Origin: Streptomyces thinghirensis
Lineage (GTDB): Bacteria > Actinomycetota > Actinomycetia > Streptomycetales > Streptomycetaceae
Length of the DNA: 40,000 bases
Direction: 5' to 3'
Assembly: GCA_021502835.1 (NCBI GenBank)
Contig: JAKFGP010000010.1
Span: 1-40,000 of the forward strand
Positions within the stretch are counted from its first letter, which is position 1; each line of letters opens with the position of its first letter. Below the pieces are notes generated by a model, which was not told the DNA's origin, did no database searches, and saw only the letters and a list, made by a program, of their open reading frames with translations. The translations under genes and the position numbers were made by a program. Shown here piece after piece: positions 11,100-22,856 of the stretch.

Positions 11100-11144
11100 C
11101 CGTGGAGCGGCGATCACGGGGACTTCATCGTCGCCGCTCCACGG
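11100..11144 (+). terminator. Strong terminator after truB
   Basis: CCGTGGAGCGGCGA (11100-11113) and TCGCCGCTCCACGG (11131-11144) form a perfect 14-bp stem with a 17-nt loop. It starts 24 bp after the truB stop and has no T tract, which is common in Streptomyces. Confidence 0.8.
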
Positions 11145-11186
11145 CCCCCTCGGTTCCCCCACCACATAGGGTGTGTATCCAACCCT

Positions 11187-11240
11187 CCCTTCCTGTTCAC
11201 CCGTCCGGGCAGGCGCTCGGAGTGAACCGGGGAGGAAGGG
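11187..11240 (+). promoter_or_regulatory. Interrupted inverted repeat before the pseudoprotease gene
   Basis: CCCTTCC-T-GTTCAC (11187-11200) can pair with GTGAAC (11222-11227) and GGAAGGG (11234-11240), with an asymmetric internal loop. It is either a second terminator arm or a leader structure. Nothing else is recognised between it and the start at 11324. Confidence 0.4.
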
Positions 11241-11323
11241 GGCGCGTTCGCCACGGGATCTGTCCCATTGATCACGCGCCTACCGTCGAACACAGCACGG
11301 GTGTACGGCGTAGAGGTTCGACG

Positions 11324-14300
11324 ATGGCGTCGCGGAACCGGTCCCGGGAGGCGGCGGGCGGCGGGCAGGACTGCGGTCCCCGGACGGCTCCCGGAGGCGC
11401 GCGGCGGCCGCCTGCCCTGCCGACCGAAGCGCCACGGATCGCGCCCGATGACGCGCTGATCCGGGTCCATGACCTCGCCGGCCGCCCCCGAGGCACCGGT
11501 TTCCTCGCCGACCACCACGGCACGCTGATCACCAGCCACGAAGCGGTCGACGGTTCGTCCTGACTGGAAGGAGCGGCGCCGGGGACCGCCGCCGCCGTGG
11601 CCGCCGCCGACGTGATCTCGCCGCCTGCCCTCGGCCTGGCCTCGTACGCACCGAGGGCCTCGGCGCCGAGCCGCTGCCCGTCGCGGCGCGCGGCAGGTCG
11701 AGGCCGCACGTACGTCCGGACGGCCGCCGGCGGCTGGCGCGCGAGGCCTGGTCCTCGGCGCCACCGACGTCACCTACGCGGCCACCGACCGCTTCCACCT
11801 CCTCGGCGACGCCCTTAGCTGGCGCTCGGCACATCGGGGCGGGACGCGCTGCGGCTGGGCGGCGGCGCGGCCGGCGGACCGGTCCTCGACATCGCGACCG
11901 GCGCGGTCGTCGGCGTCCCCGGCACCGCCCTGGAGTTCCGGACACAGCGACGTCCGGCTTCGCCGTGCCGTTGCTCCCCGTCCCCGGCCCCCTCGCCGAC
12001 CTGCTCGCCGAGAATCGCGGGCGACGGTCCCGGCCTACGGCGCCGACCTCAATCTGGCGGGCGTACTCCGCACTCACGGCGACCTCGGTGGGGCAGGACG
12101 GCCCGCCGGGGGCGGCGGGAGGAGGTGGGCGCGGGGTGAGGGTGGGCGTCGGTGAGGGTGGGTCGCGGATCCGGCTCCGTGTCCGGGTCCAGCTCCGGGT
12201 CCGTCCCGGCTTCGGGTCCGGGTCCGGGTCCGGTCCGGGTCTAGCTTCGGGTCCAGCTCCGGCTCCGGCTTCGTGTCCGGGTCCGGGTCCGGGTCCAGCT
12301 CCGGCCCAGCTTCGTGTCCGTGTCCGTGTCCGTGTCCGGGGTCCGTCCAGCTCCGGGTTCCGGGTTTCGGGTCCGGGTCCGGGTCCAGCTCCGGCTCAGG
12401 TTTCCCGGGTCCGGCTCCCGGTTCCGGCGCCGGCTGATCCGGGTGTCGTGGGGCGGGGTGGGGCCGTGGCACAGGCTGCCCCGCGGATCCGGTCGAACGC
12501 GCGGCTGTGGCACGGGAGTTCGCCGACTTTGCCGTGAGTCGCGCCAGCGTGCTCGGCCTGGTCGGCGCACCCGGCAGCGGCCGTACGACGGAGCTGGCGG
12601 CCCCCGCCCTGCCGCGCCCTGCGCGGAACCGGCGCCCACCTGTGGCTGCGCGGCGCCGATCTTGCGGGACGACGACATGTCGCTGGCGAGACGCAGGACG
12701 CTGGCCTGGGCCGCCCGCATCATCGCCGCCCGGACTCGCTCCTCGCTCCGCCGGCCTCGGCGACATCACCCCGACCGCCTCGCCCACCTCGCCTGCGCGC
12801 CGCCGGCGCCCCTTTGCTGCTCGACGGCCCCGAGGAGATGCCGCCGGTCCTGGCCCACCGCTCCCCGAGTGGACGGAGGGCACGGTGACGTGGCTGCGGG
12901 ACACGGGGTCGCGGCTCGTGGTGCATGCCGGGCGGAGTACTGGGAGCGGGGCGGAGTTCCCGCGACGCTGTTGTACGGGGCGGTGGCGGGGGCGCCGGCG
13001 TCCGGATCGGTTGCCGGCGTGTGCCGCGGCCGCCCGGCTCGGCTGCGGGGAGTGGCCGTCCGGGCAGGTCGTGGGCGTGCCGTCGCCTCGGGTGATCGCT
13101 GCCCGAGAGCCGTGGCCCGGGTCGGCGGGCGGTGGCGGGCGCCTCGGGGCGGGCGGTGGAGTGCCGCTGTCCGAGCGGCCTGTGGAGAGTCGTCTGCCGT
13201 GCCGGTCAGCGGTGCGTCGTTGCCGGCGTCGGGCGGTGAGGCGCCTCGCTCGGGACGCCCTCGAAGCGGCGCTGGAGGAGTCGACGGCAGGGCTGGCGGC
13301 AGAGCGCCCACGTCGAAGGCCGTTTATCGCGAACTGAACCGCCGTTCGGAGCGGTTGTCGGCACAGCGCCGAGGCAGACGGCGCCGACTGCCGACAGGAC
13401 GACCGCGGGCAGGACGAACTCAGGCAGGACGCCTCCCGATGGCACAGCGGCTCGCCCGGTTCGGTCCTAGTACGCCGAGCCCCGGTCCGAAGCCCCGGCG
13501 CAGGGATCCCGCTCCTGCGTCCGTCTCGGCGATCTGGGCGACACGAGGCCTGGGAGGCGCGCACGCTACCGCCTACCGGAGGGCGCTCTCGCGGACCCGG
13601 ACGGCCGGCACCCTCACCCCTCCGCCTGCTCGCGGAGGTGTACGACGCCTCCTGCTCCCCGCCACCCGCCCGCGTCGAGCGGCACGCGGCCTTCGCGGCT
13701 CACCGCACCTGACGTGCCTGCGCGTCGCCAACGCCTGGCCGCGGCGAACGGCCTGCACGGTACCGCCGTACGACGACCTGCGCAAAGGTCTCCGGACAGG
13801 TCCACGAGGCCGCCCGGCGTAGTCTCGGCCTGGCCAGGGCGAGCTGGACCGGAGTCGTTCGAGGCGCTGTTCTCAGTTCGCCCGCTCCGGCTCGGCGGCG
13901 GCACCGGCTGGGCAACGGCCGTACTCGGCGAGGGCCTTCGTACCCGCGGGCAGCGGCTACCGGGCTTTCGCCCACGAGGAGGTCGCCGCATCGATCCAGG
14001 GCACGCACCTCGACCTGGACGAGGCTCCCTGCGCGCCTCGTCCACCACCGCGGCACCCCGCACGCCCCCCACACCCACACCCTCCCGTGCCGCGCCACCG
14101 CATCGCCCGTGGTCGAGGCCCTGCTGGGTTCCCTCGCCCGCCAGTACGGCATCCCCCAACCTGCGCTGACTCGAAGAGCTGGTGCACGTGCACTGGACGC
14201 CGACCCGCACCCTGGTGGGCCGCCCGGCTGCTCGCCGAGGTGCTGACGCGGCGTGCCCGACGCCACGCCGTACACGGAGGTGCTGCGGCTGCTCGCCGAC

Positions 14301-15650
14301 GGCATCGTGGAGCGGAGCGGCGAAGGGCGCGGCCGCGCCGGGGAGTTCGGCCCCCTTCTGGACGGCCGCGCGATCGCCGGAGGCCACGCGCCTGGACCTG
14401 CTGCGCCGCCTGTCTCGCCGGATTGCCCCGGCACGAGCCGGGCCCCCGCTGTTCGACACCGTCGCCGGACGGCTCGCCGCCGATCCGACGGCCGTGCAAC
14501 CGCTCCTCGTCCGCTGGTTCGACGACGAACGGCCGCTGCCCGCGACCCCGCACGCCACCGTCGCGACGGCCGCACAGGCGCTGCTGCACACTCACCGCAC
14601 CGCGCCCGGGCGGCCTGGACGGCTCACCGAGGACTCGTCGAGGCGCACCCTGGCGGGGTCGACGAACTGCTCGCTGTCCTGGCCGAGGAGGGCTGTCCCC
14701 TCGCCTGCCGCGCCGTCGACAGGGCGCGCGACGAGCGGCCCGCCCGGCGGACGGCGGCGGTGACCCATGGCCTGCGCACCGCAACCGCACCCACGCACCG
14801 GTGCCGACCGCACCCTGCTCCGCCACGCCGCCTGGTCCTGCTCGCCTACCCCGCCGACAGCGCCTGCGCGGCGGCGCGCTCGCCTGCTCGCTGTCCAGGA
14901 CCCGCAGCCGGGACCGTCACCGCGGGCGCTGAGCCACCCCGCGGCGGGCGACCCGTACCTCCCGCCGAGCGCGGTGGCCGCCGCCCTGCCGACCCATCCG
15001 GTACCTGTCCTCGACGCCTTCCGGGCCAGGCTGCGCGGGCCGCACGCCGGAGAGGCGCTGCGGCGGCTCGCCGACGCCACCACCCCCGCGCTCGCCCGCC
15101 GGGTGGCCGCACTACCTGGGGAGGCTGTGGTGGAACGCCCGAGACCGCCGGGCACGTGGCCGCGTACGTCGACCGGCGCCTCGACCGGGACCCCGCGGCC
15201 GCGCCGTACTCCACCCCTGGTCACCGGCCTGCTCGACGACGGTCCCTAACCGTGCGCGCCGCGCTCGCCGGTGTCCTCGCCGGCGACGGCCCTCCAGGCG
15301 ACGGCGCCCCCGGCCGCGCCCGCCCCGCCGCGAGTTGCGCGAGCACCTCCTGGCCCACGAGCAGGACCCCGCCGTCCTTGACGCGCTGCTGCACGCGGTC
15401 GCCTTCGGTGCGGTGGCGACACCTCGCCCGCCCTCGTCCACCGCACCGGTCCTCCTTTCCTCGTCCGGCACCCCGGACGGCGCCACCCGCTTCGGGATCA
15501 AGGCCTGGTCGACCTGGCCCGCCACCTCCCGGGTTCGCCACCCGGGTCACCGGCTGGCTGGCCGACGAGCTCCCAGGATCTGGGCGGCGCTGGTGGGCCC
15601 CAGCGCACGCCCACGATCGAGCAACCTGGCGGGCGCCCGTCCCGGCGTGA
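11324..15650 (+). CDS. Large protein: degenerate trypsin-like domain, P-loop NTPase, long C-terminal repeats
   Basis: ATG 11324 (MASRNRSREAAGGG, AGAGG 7 nt upstream) to TGA 15648-15650, about 1,440 residues. Residues about 50-230 look like a trypsin-like protease (GTGFLADHHGTLITSHEAVD; GLALVRTEGLG; GGAAGGPVLDIATGAVVGV), but the triad positions read Glu (or shifted His), Gly and Ala. A repeat-encoded linker follows (12160-12440). The P-loop is GAPGSGRTTEL (12564-12596), with Arg for the usual Lys; the Walker B-like LLLDGPEEMPPVLAH is near 12815-12860, and a sensor-like LVV-CRAEYWE is near 12907. A winged-helix-like YRAFAHEEVA (near 13960-13990) leads into Ala/Leu/Arg-rich helical repeats (LLADGIVE, LLAADPTAVQPLLVRWFDDE, PALARRVAAL). 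The layout resembles STAND/NACHT NTPases with an N-terminal effector. Frames are badly broken throughout. Function unknown; it lies between truB and ribF. Confidence 0.7.
12160..12440 (+). repeat. Imperfect hexanucleotide repeat (gtccgg-type) within the large gene
   Basis: About 280 bp of near-tandem GTCCGG, GTCCAG and CTCCGG units. Depending on frame it encodes Gly-Ser, Pro-Gly/Ala or Val-Arg dipeptides; the protein context favours a flexible Gly/Ser/Pro linker between protease-like and NTPase domains. Copy number is probably unstable and may be misassembled. Confidence 0.75.
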
Positions 15651-15778
15651 GCCGGATCCGGCGCACCGGGGGCGTGCACCCTGGTCACAAAGGATGCCGA
15701 TGCGGGCGGAGCGGACGGCACGGCACCCTTAGACCCGCGGTAAGAGGCACCACGGAAACCACCAAGGAGCAGACAATA

Positions 15779-16774
15779 GTGCAGCGCTGGCGTGGCTTGG
15801 AGGACATCCCCCGAGGACTGGGGACGCAGCGTCGTCACCATCGGCTCCTACGCCGGACGCGTCCACCGTGGCACCAGCTGATCATCAAGCACGCGGTGGA
15901 CCGCGCCCGTGAACTGGGCGTCCCTGCCGTCGTCGTCACCCTTCGACCTGCACCCCAGCGAGGTCGTCCGCCCCGCAGCCACCTGCCGCTGCTCGCCCCG
16001 CACCACCGCCGCGCCGAACTGATGGCGGAACTGGGCGGACGCAGTTGATCCTCCCCTTCACCAAGGAGTTCTCAGCGTCCGCTGCCGACTTCGTGGTCAA
16101 GGTCCTGGTCGACCGGTTGCGCGCCAAGGCGGTCGTCGTAGGCCCCACCCTCCGCTTCGGCCACAAGGCCGGCGTGGGAACGTCGAGTTCCTCATCGAGC
16201 AGGGCACGGTCTACGACTTCGGTGAGCAGTCGAGGTCGTCGACCGTATGTGACCGGTGACGCGGGCGCGGCGAACCCCTTCCCGACCCTGACCTGCCGCC
16301 TGGTCGCCGAGGGCGACGTCGCCGGCGCCGCGGAGATCCTGGGCCGCCCGCACCGCGTCGAGGAGTCGTCGTCCGGGGCGCCCAGCGCGGCCGTGATGGG
16401 CTTCCACGGCAACGTCGAGATCTCCCTGCTGTTCGCCATCCCGGCCGACGGCGTCTACGCCGGCTGGCTGCACGCCCAGGGCGAGGCGATGCCGGCCGCG
16501 ATCTCCGTCGGCACCAACCTGCAGTTCGAGGGCACCGAGCGCACGGCGGAGGCGGCCATCGACCGCGTCGGCCTCGACCTGTACGGCCTGCACGTCGTTG
16601 TGGACTCGGCCTTCGCACGGGGCCAGGCGAAGTTCGAGACGCTGGAGGCGCTGCTCGTCCAGATGGGCGACGACGTCGACAAGCGCCGAGATCATCGCGG
16701 CGGACGACACCCGGCAACCGGACGGCCACGCCGACACCGTCGGCGGGTATACCGTCGCCGCCACCCCGCGGTAG
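15779..16774 (+). CDS. ribF: Bifunctional riboflavin kinase/FAD synthetase
   Basis: RibF converts riboflavin to FMN, then FAD. GTG 15779 follows AAGGAG (15764-15769): MQRWRGLEDIPEDWGRSVV. The N-terminal nucleotidyltransferase half shows TIGSYDGVHRGHQLIIKHAV (reconstructed; indels at 15860-15875), HPSEVVRP-like, PLLAPHHRRAELMAELG and FTKEFSA. The C-terminal riboflavin kinase half shows RLVAEGDVAGAAEILGRPHR, IPADGVYAGWLHAQGEAMPA, AISVGTNLQFEGTERT and VGLDLYGLHV, and ends GYTVAATPR before TAG 16772-16774. About 330 residues. In the kinase half, the stretch at 16370-16440 fits the family poorly (the ELGFPTAN region reads AVMGFHGNVE), so indels are likely there. It faces the ABC genes convergently; no strong hairpin is seen in the 166 bp between them. 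Confidence 0.9.
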
Positions 16775-16940
16775 TGTTACTGCCCTGCCCGGATGGGTCG
16801 TTTCTGCTGCGTGCAGCGCGCCCCGCCGGACGCCGTTCGCCCGGCCGTCCAGTGGGTAGCGCGTCCCCCGACGGACAGGCCGCCCGGGTCAGCCCGGCCG
16901 TACCGCGGCCGTGTTCCCTGCCCCGGCCGCCGACCGCCTG

Positions 16941-17937
16941 TCAGGCCCAGTGGTAGGCGACCTGCGCCGTGTCGCCGCCGGTCAGGATCTCCAGGTCCCG
17001 ATGGCGGCACGCGTCGGCGACCCCGGCGCGTTCCGGCTCGCCACCGGCCAGGATCTGGCGACGTGGAGTGGCAGCCGCGGACATGCGACGGGTCGGAGGT
17101 TCACCGGAGAGCACGACCGCGCCGGGCGCCTCCGCAGGACGGACAGCAGGGCCTTGGCGTACGGATGCCGGGGCGCCGCTCAGCACCTTGCTCCACCGCA
17201 CCTGTCTCGACGATCCGGCCCAGGTACATCACCGCGACCCGTCCGCGATGTTCCAGGCCAGCCCCAGGATCGTGGGTCACCACCAGCGCGGACAGGCCCA
17301 GCTCGGCATGCGCAGCCGGCAGCAGCAGGGCGAGGATCTCGCGCACCGGACGCAGCCGAGAGGAGGCCACCGGTTCGTCGGCGACGAGGAGTTCCGGTTC
17401 CAGGACCAGGGCGCCCGCGATGACGATCTTCCCGCTGGCGCTGGCCGCCGGACAGCTCGTGCGGGTAACGGCGGAAGAAGCGTCCCGGCGCTTGTGCCCG
17501 GCACGGGACAGCGCCTCGGCGACCGCCGTCCGCTCCTCGTTCCCCGCGTGACTGTGGATGTGCAGGGCCCTCGGCGACGATGTCGTACACCGTGTGCCGC
17601 GGGTTCAGTGAGCCGCTCGGGTCCTGGAGGACCAGTTGGGCCCCCTGCGGTACGCCTTCAGCGCGCGGCCGGAGCGGGCGAGGCGCCGTCGAAGGTGACG
17701 CGGCCGGCGGTCGGCGGGACCAGCCGAGCAGGCAGCGGGCGAGTGTGGTCTTCCCGCAGCCCGACTCGCCGACCAGCGCGACGATCTCGCCCCGCCCGAT
17801 GTCGAGATCGACCCCGTCCACGGCCGGGCGGCGGGCGCCGCCGCCGACCGGGGAAGGCGACCTCCAATCCCCTGAACGCTCAACAGCGAAGGTGCGGTGC
17901 CCGTCGTCGGGGTGCTCGTCGTCGGAGTGCTCGTCAT
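16941..17937 (-). CDS. Oligopeptide-type ABC transporter ATP-binding protein (DppF/OppF-like)
   Basis: ATG 17937 (MTSTPTTSTPTTGTAPSLLS; GAGGAG 9 nt upstream) to TGA 16943-16941, about 330 residues. Walker A is GESGCGKTT in LVGESGCGKTTLARCLLG, the ABC signature is ELSGGQRQR, and Walker B is PELLVADEPVAS. VVTHD and RVAVMYLGRIVETG follow. A C-terminal oligopeptide/dipeptide domain with a Cys-rich end (DACRHRDLEI) matches the DppF/OppF subfamily. Indels lie near 17850, 17690, 17570, 17400 and 17060. It is the last gene of a leftward five-gene operon, 13 bp after the preceding stop. It energises peptide or related solute uptake with its partner ATPase. Confidence 0.88.
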
Positions 17938-17950
17938 GGGGTGCTGCTCC

Positions 17951-18963
<1,013 letters not shown>

Positions 18964-18967
<4 letters not shown>

Positions 18968-19943
18968 CGCGACACCCCCAGCCTGGGATTGAGAACGGCC
19001 CTCCACCGCGCGCGCCCGCACAGGGTGAACGCCAGCGCCACCAGTGCGATCCCGACGCCCGGCGGCACCAGGTACCACCAGTCGCCCGAGCTCACGGACC
19101 CCGCCTCCCGCGCGTCCTGCAGCAGCCCGCCCCAGGAGACGACCGCCGGGTCCCCGAGCCCGAGGAAGGCCAGGGTGGCCTCGGCCAGGATCGCGGAGGA
19201 GATGATCAGGGTCGTCTGGGCGAGGACCAGCGGCATGACGTTGGGCAGCACGTGCCGGGACATGATGTGCCAGTGCCCGCCCCCGAGCGCCTTCGCGCGT
19301 TCGATGTACGGCCGCGACTCCACCGCCAGCGTCTGGGCCCGGACCAGACGTGCCGTGGTGGGCCAGGTGGTCACGCCGATGGCCAGCACGATCGTGCCGA
19401 GTGAACGGGACAGGACCGTCGCCAGCACGATGGCGAGCACCAGCGTCGGCATCACCAGGAACCAGTCCGTGATCCGCATCATCACCGTGGCGTACCAGCC
19501 GCGGAAGTGTCAGCCGTGATCCCGATGAGCGCCCCGATCGTCACCGACAGCGCGGCCGCGAGCAGCCCGACGAGCAGCGAGACGCGCGAGCCCCAGATCA
19601 GCAGACCCAGCAGATCCCGCCCGAACTGGTCGGTGCCCAGGAGGAACCGGCCGCTCGGGCTCTCCAGCGGCTGCCCGGGCGCGTTGGTCACGCTCTCCAC
19701 GTCCGAGCCGACGGTGAGCGGTGCGGAGAGCGCGACAAGCACGAACAGCGACAATGCCGCCAGCCCGAACACACCCGCGCGGTGCCTGCGGTACTCCCTC
19801 CAGAAGCGCGCGACGGTGGCCCGGCGCCGCCGCCGGGCGAGAGCACGCGGACCGGGTGCCGCGCCTTTCGCCGGGGACTCGGGGCTCTCGGTGCCTTCGG
19901 CACCTGTGGCGCTCTCGCTGCCTTCGGTGGTCTCGGCGGTCAT
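18964..19943 (-). CDS. ABC transporter permease (DppC/OppC-like)
   Basis: ATG 19943 overlaps the upstream permease stop (ATGA); TGA 18966-18964. The long N-terminus (MTAETTEGSESATGAEGTES) is cytoplasmic. A first membrane segment (FGLAALSLFVLVALSAPLTV) and the conserved FLLGTDQFGRDLLGLLIWG follow. Then come LLVGLLAAALSVTIGALIGI, the EAA-type loop region YIERAKALGGGHWHIMSRHV, LPNVMPLVLAQTTLIISSAI and a final segment near LVPPGVGIALVALAFTLCG. A single indel near 19500 sits in the ITAGYFRGWYATVMM-like stretch. About 325 residues, typical of DppC with its periplasmic-side loop. Confidence 0.9.
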
Positions 19944-20900
19944 CGGCCCACTCTCGGATCGAACAGTGGATACAGCAGGTCGGCCAGTGTGTTCATGAGG
20001 ATCACCGGCGGCAGCGAAGACGAAGAACAGCCCTGCACCAACGGAAGATCGGGCACACTGAGCGCCTGGTAGAACAGCCCGCCGAGCCCTGGCCACGAGA
20101 AGACCGTCTCGACGAGGATGACGCCTGCCACCGTCCGCCCCAGGTTGACGAAGACCAGCGTGACCGTCGGCAGCAGCGCACGTTGGGCACCGCGTGCCGG
20201 CGCCGTACGAGATCGTCCCTGAGCCCCTTGGCCCGCGCCGTCGTCGAGGTAGTCGCCGCCCATTTCGTCCAGCAGCGCCGACCGGGTGACCAGCAGCGTC
20301 TGCCCGTACTCCACGGCGACCAGAGTCACCACCGGGAGTACGAGGTGGTGGGGCGACGTCGACGACGTGGGCGAAGCCCTCCTCCCTGCCTGACTCCATG
20401 CCCCCGGTCGGGGAACAGACCCGGGATCGGGTCCACGCCGACCGACAGGACGATGATGAGCAGCAGCCCCAGCCAGAAGGACGGGATGGGTAGAGCGTCA
20501 GTGCCAGACCGGTGTGGAGACGGTCGCCGAGCCCGCCGTTCCGCCATGCCGAGCGGGTGCCGAGGAAGACGCCCAGCGCGGTGTAGAGCACGAACGCCGT
20601 GCCGGTGAGCAGCAGGGGTGTTCGGCAGCGCCTCGATGATCTTGTCGACGACCGGCGCGCGGAACTGGTACGACGTGCCCAGGTCCCCGGTGAGTGCCTT
20701 GCCGCAGTAGTCCGTGAACTGCTGCCACAGCGGCAGGTCGAGCCCGAACTCCCGCCGGTAGACGGCGATCTGCTCGGCCGAGACCGGGCGGCGGCCGGTC
20801 ATGAACTTCACCGGATCGCCGGGGATCATCCTGAAAAGGAAGAAGCTGGTGACGAGGACGGCGAGCAGGAGACGGCCGCCCCGGCCAGCTTGCCCGTCAC
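19940..20900 (-). CDS. ABC transporter permease (DppB/OppB-like)
   Basis: Inner-membrane channel subunit, about 320 residues, ending TGA 19942-19940. Characteristic pieces are LLAVLVTSFFLFRMIPGDPV, KFMTGRRPVSAEQIAVYRRE, FGLDLPLWQQFTDYCGKALT, GDLGTSYQFRAPVVDKI, IPSFWLGLLLIIVLSVGV, VVTLVAVEYGQTLLVTRSAL, the EAA loop region DYLTTARAKGL-like, and VFVNLGRTVAGVILVETVFS with WPGLGGLFYQALSVPDLPLV. The start is uncertain: GTG 20900 (VTGKLAGAA) is the first in-frame candidate, and an indel around 20880-20890 hides the true N-terminus. Other indels lie near 20620, 20500, 20400, 20350, 20240 and 20025. Confidence 0.88.
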
Positions 20901-20927
20901 GTACAGCGGATACGCGCCGACGGAGAG

Positions 20928-20971
20928 CCGCGGGCGCGGAGCGAGCAGGGAAGGCCGCCCCGCGCCCGCGG
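20928..20971 (-). promoter_or_regulatory. Intra-operon hairpin between binding protein and permease genes
   Basis: CCGCGGGCGCGG (20928-20939) and CCGCGCCCGCGG (20960-20971) form a perfect 12-bp stem with a 20-nt loop, in the 122-bp gap after the binding-protein gene. Such hairpins often stabilise the upstream mRNA or attenuate read-through, giving more binding protein than permease. Confidence 0.6.
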
Positions 20972-21022
20972 ACCCCGGCCCGTTCGCCGCACCGGCCTCC
21001 CGCGGTCGTCGGCCTGCTCACG

Positions 21023-22856
21023 CTACTCACGGTCGTCCGCCGTCGCCCGGCGGCGGACCAGGAAAGGCACCCCGAGCCCGACGAGGACGACGGCGCCGCG
21101 GCGGTCCCGATCACGGTACCGGTCGACGACGAACCGCCGGAGGAGTCACCGAGTCCGAGGACCGCCGACCACCAGCTCCAATAGCCGTCCTGTCCGTAGA
21201 TGTTGCCCGCCGCGGAGGGCATGGTCGTGATCGACTCGATCTGGTCCGTGCGGTAGGCCTCGACCGCGTTCGGGTAGAGACCATGACGTTCATGTACCCC
21301 AAGTCGCTACAGCCGCGACTGCATCTGCTTGACGATGTCCGCCCGCTTGGCGGGGGTCGTACTCGGCCAGCTGCCGGGCGTACAGCTCGTCGTACGTCTT
21401 GTCGCAGATGAGTTGTCCGTGGCGCCCGTGTCCTTCGGCGTGGCCGGGAGCGCGTCACAGGTGTGGATGGAGAGCACGAAGTCCGGGTCGGGGTTGACGG
21501 ACCAGCCGTCGAAGGCCAGGTCGTACTCGCCGGCCAGCCACGGGTCGGTCACATTGTCCAGGCAGTTGAGGGTGATCGAGATGCCCAGCTCGCCCCCACC
21601 TCCTCCAGGTACTTGCCGACCGCCTTGTCGTTCGGGTCGGTGGCGTGGCACAGGACGCGGTAGTTCAGCGGCTTGCCGTCCTTGCCCAGACGCTTGCCGT
21701 CGGCGTTCGTCCGGTAACCCGCGTCGTCGAGCAGCCGGGCCGCTTCGGCGGGGCGTATGCCAGCTTCTGGTCGGCCGACGGCTCGAAGAAGTACTGCGGG
21801 AAGCGCGGCGGGATGTAGCCCTCGCCCTCGACCGCGTGCCCCTGGAACACCTTGTCGACGATCGCCTTGCGGTCCACCGCCATGAACAGCGCGTGCCGCA
21901 CCCGCTGGTCCAGCAGGGAGGGGTGGCCGTCCCGAACTTCGTGCCGTCCTTCGCCCGTGCGCCCGGGTTGGTGGCGAGGGCGTAGAAGCGGCGGCCGGGC
22001 GCGTCGTTGACGTGGATGCTCTACTCGTCCTCCAGCGAGGCGGACTGGGCGGGCGTGAGCGACGGCGAGCCGGACACGAACGACACCTCGCCCTCCGCGG
22101 CGCGGCCGCGGCGTCCTGATCCTTGTAGTAGCGGAAGACCAGCTCGTCGAACTCGGGCGCCCCGCCAGAGTCCTTGTTGGCCTTCAGCCGTACATAGCTG
22201 TCCGGTTTTGTAGTCCGTGAGGACGAACGGGCCGTTCCCGACGACCGGGAAGTCCTTGTCGTTGTTGAACTTCGAAGGTCGTCGACCTTCTCCCAGACGT
22301 GTCTGGGCACGATCGGGACGTCGAGCGCGGTCATGGTGGCCTGCGGCTGCTTCAGCCGGATCACCAGCTGGGTCGGGCTGGGCGCGGTGACCTCCGCGAA
22401 GTTGGTGACGAAGCTGCCGTTGGCGGTGGCGGCTCCGTCGTCGGTCATCATCTTGTTGAACGTCCACGCCGCGTCCTCGGCGGTGGCCTGCTGCCCGTCC
22501 GACCACTCGGGTCGGAGCGGATCGTGTACGTCAGGTCAGCTTGTCCGGCGACGACTTCCACTTGGTGGCCAGACCCGGGACGACGTGGTTGTCCTCGGGG
22601 TCGTAGTTGGTCAGGTACTCGTACGTCAACCGGTGGATGCTCGTGCTGAGCAGCCGTACCGCCAGGAAGGGACTGAGTGAGTCGACGCTCTGCGCCACGG
22701 CGACGGTGAGCACCTTGTCGTCCTCGGCGGCCGAGGCCGACGGGGCGGCGGTCCCCGATGCGAGGAGGGCGCGGTGGCGCCACGGCGACGAGCAGCCGGA
22801 TCCTCCGCGGGCGAGGTGCCGGTACGTCCACTGCCGTGCTGATCGTGTGTGCTCAT
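21023..22856 (-). CDS. ABC transporter substrate-binding protein, family 5, with C-terminal membrane anchor
   Basis: About 600 residues to TAG 21025-21023. The signal peptide is reconstructed as RRIRLLVAVA then ALLASGTAAPSASAAEDDK with an AxA cleavage site and no lipobox Cys. The body has VLTVAVAQSVDSLSPFLAVR, YEYLTNYDPEDNHVVPGLAT, TWTYTIR, FPVVGNGPFVLTDYK-like, RVRHALFMAVDRKAIVDKVF, EYDLAFDGWSVNPDPDFVLS and YDLGYMNVMVYPNAVEAYRT, the SBP_bac_5 pattern for peptides and similar solutes. The C-terminus GTVIGTAAAVVLVGLGVPFL plus Arg residues is a membrane anchor. The start is either ATG 22856 (weak AGGT site; needs an indel to join the signal) or GTG 22831, in frame with RIRLLVAVA but lacking a ribosome site. 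Many indels. Confidence 0.88.

Noticed and set aside
12160..12440. CRISPR array
   Set aside because: The unit is six bases and near-tandem without spacers; it encodes a dipeptide linker.
16775..16940. Terminator between ribF and the convergent ABC operon
   Set aside because: Only weak stems of about 5 bp are present, below what I would call a terminator in this GC-rich background.
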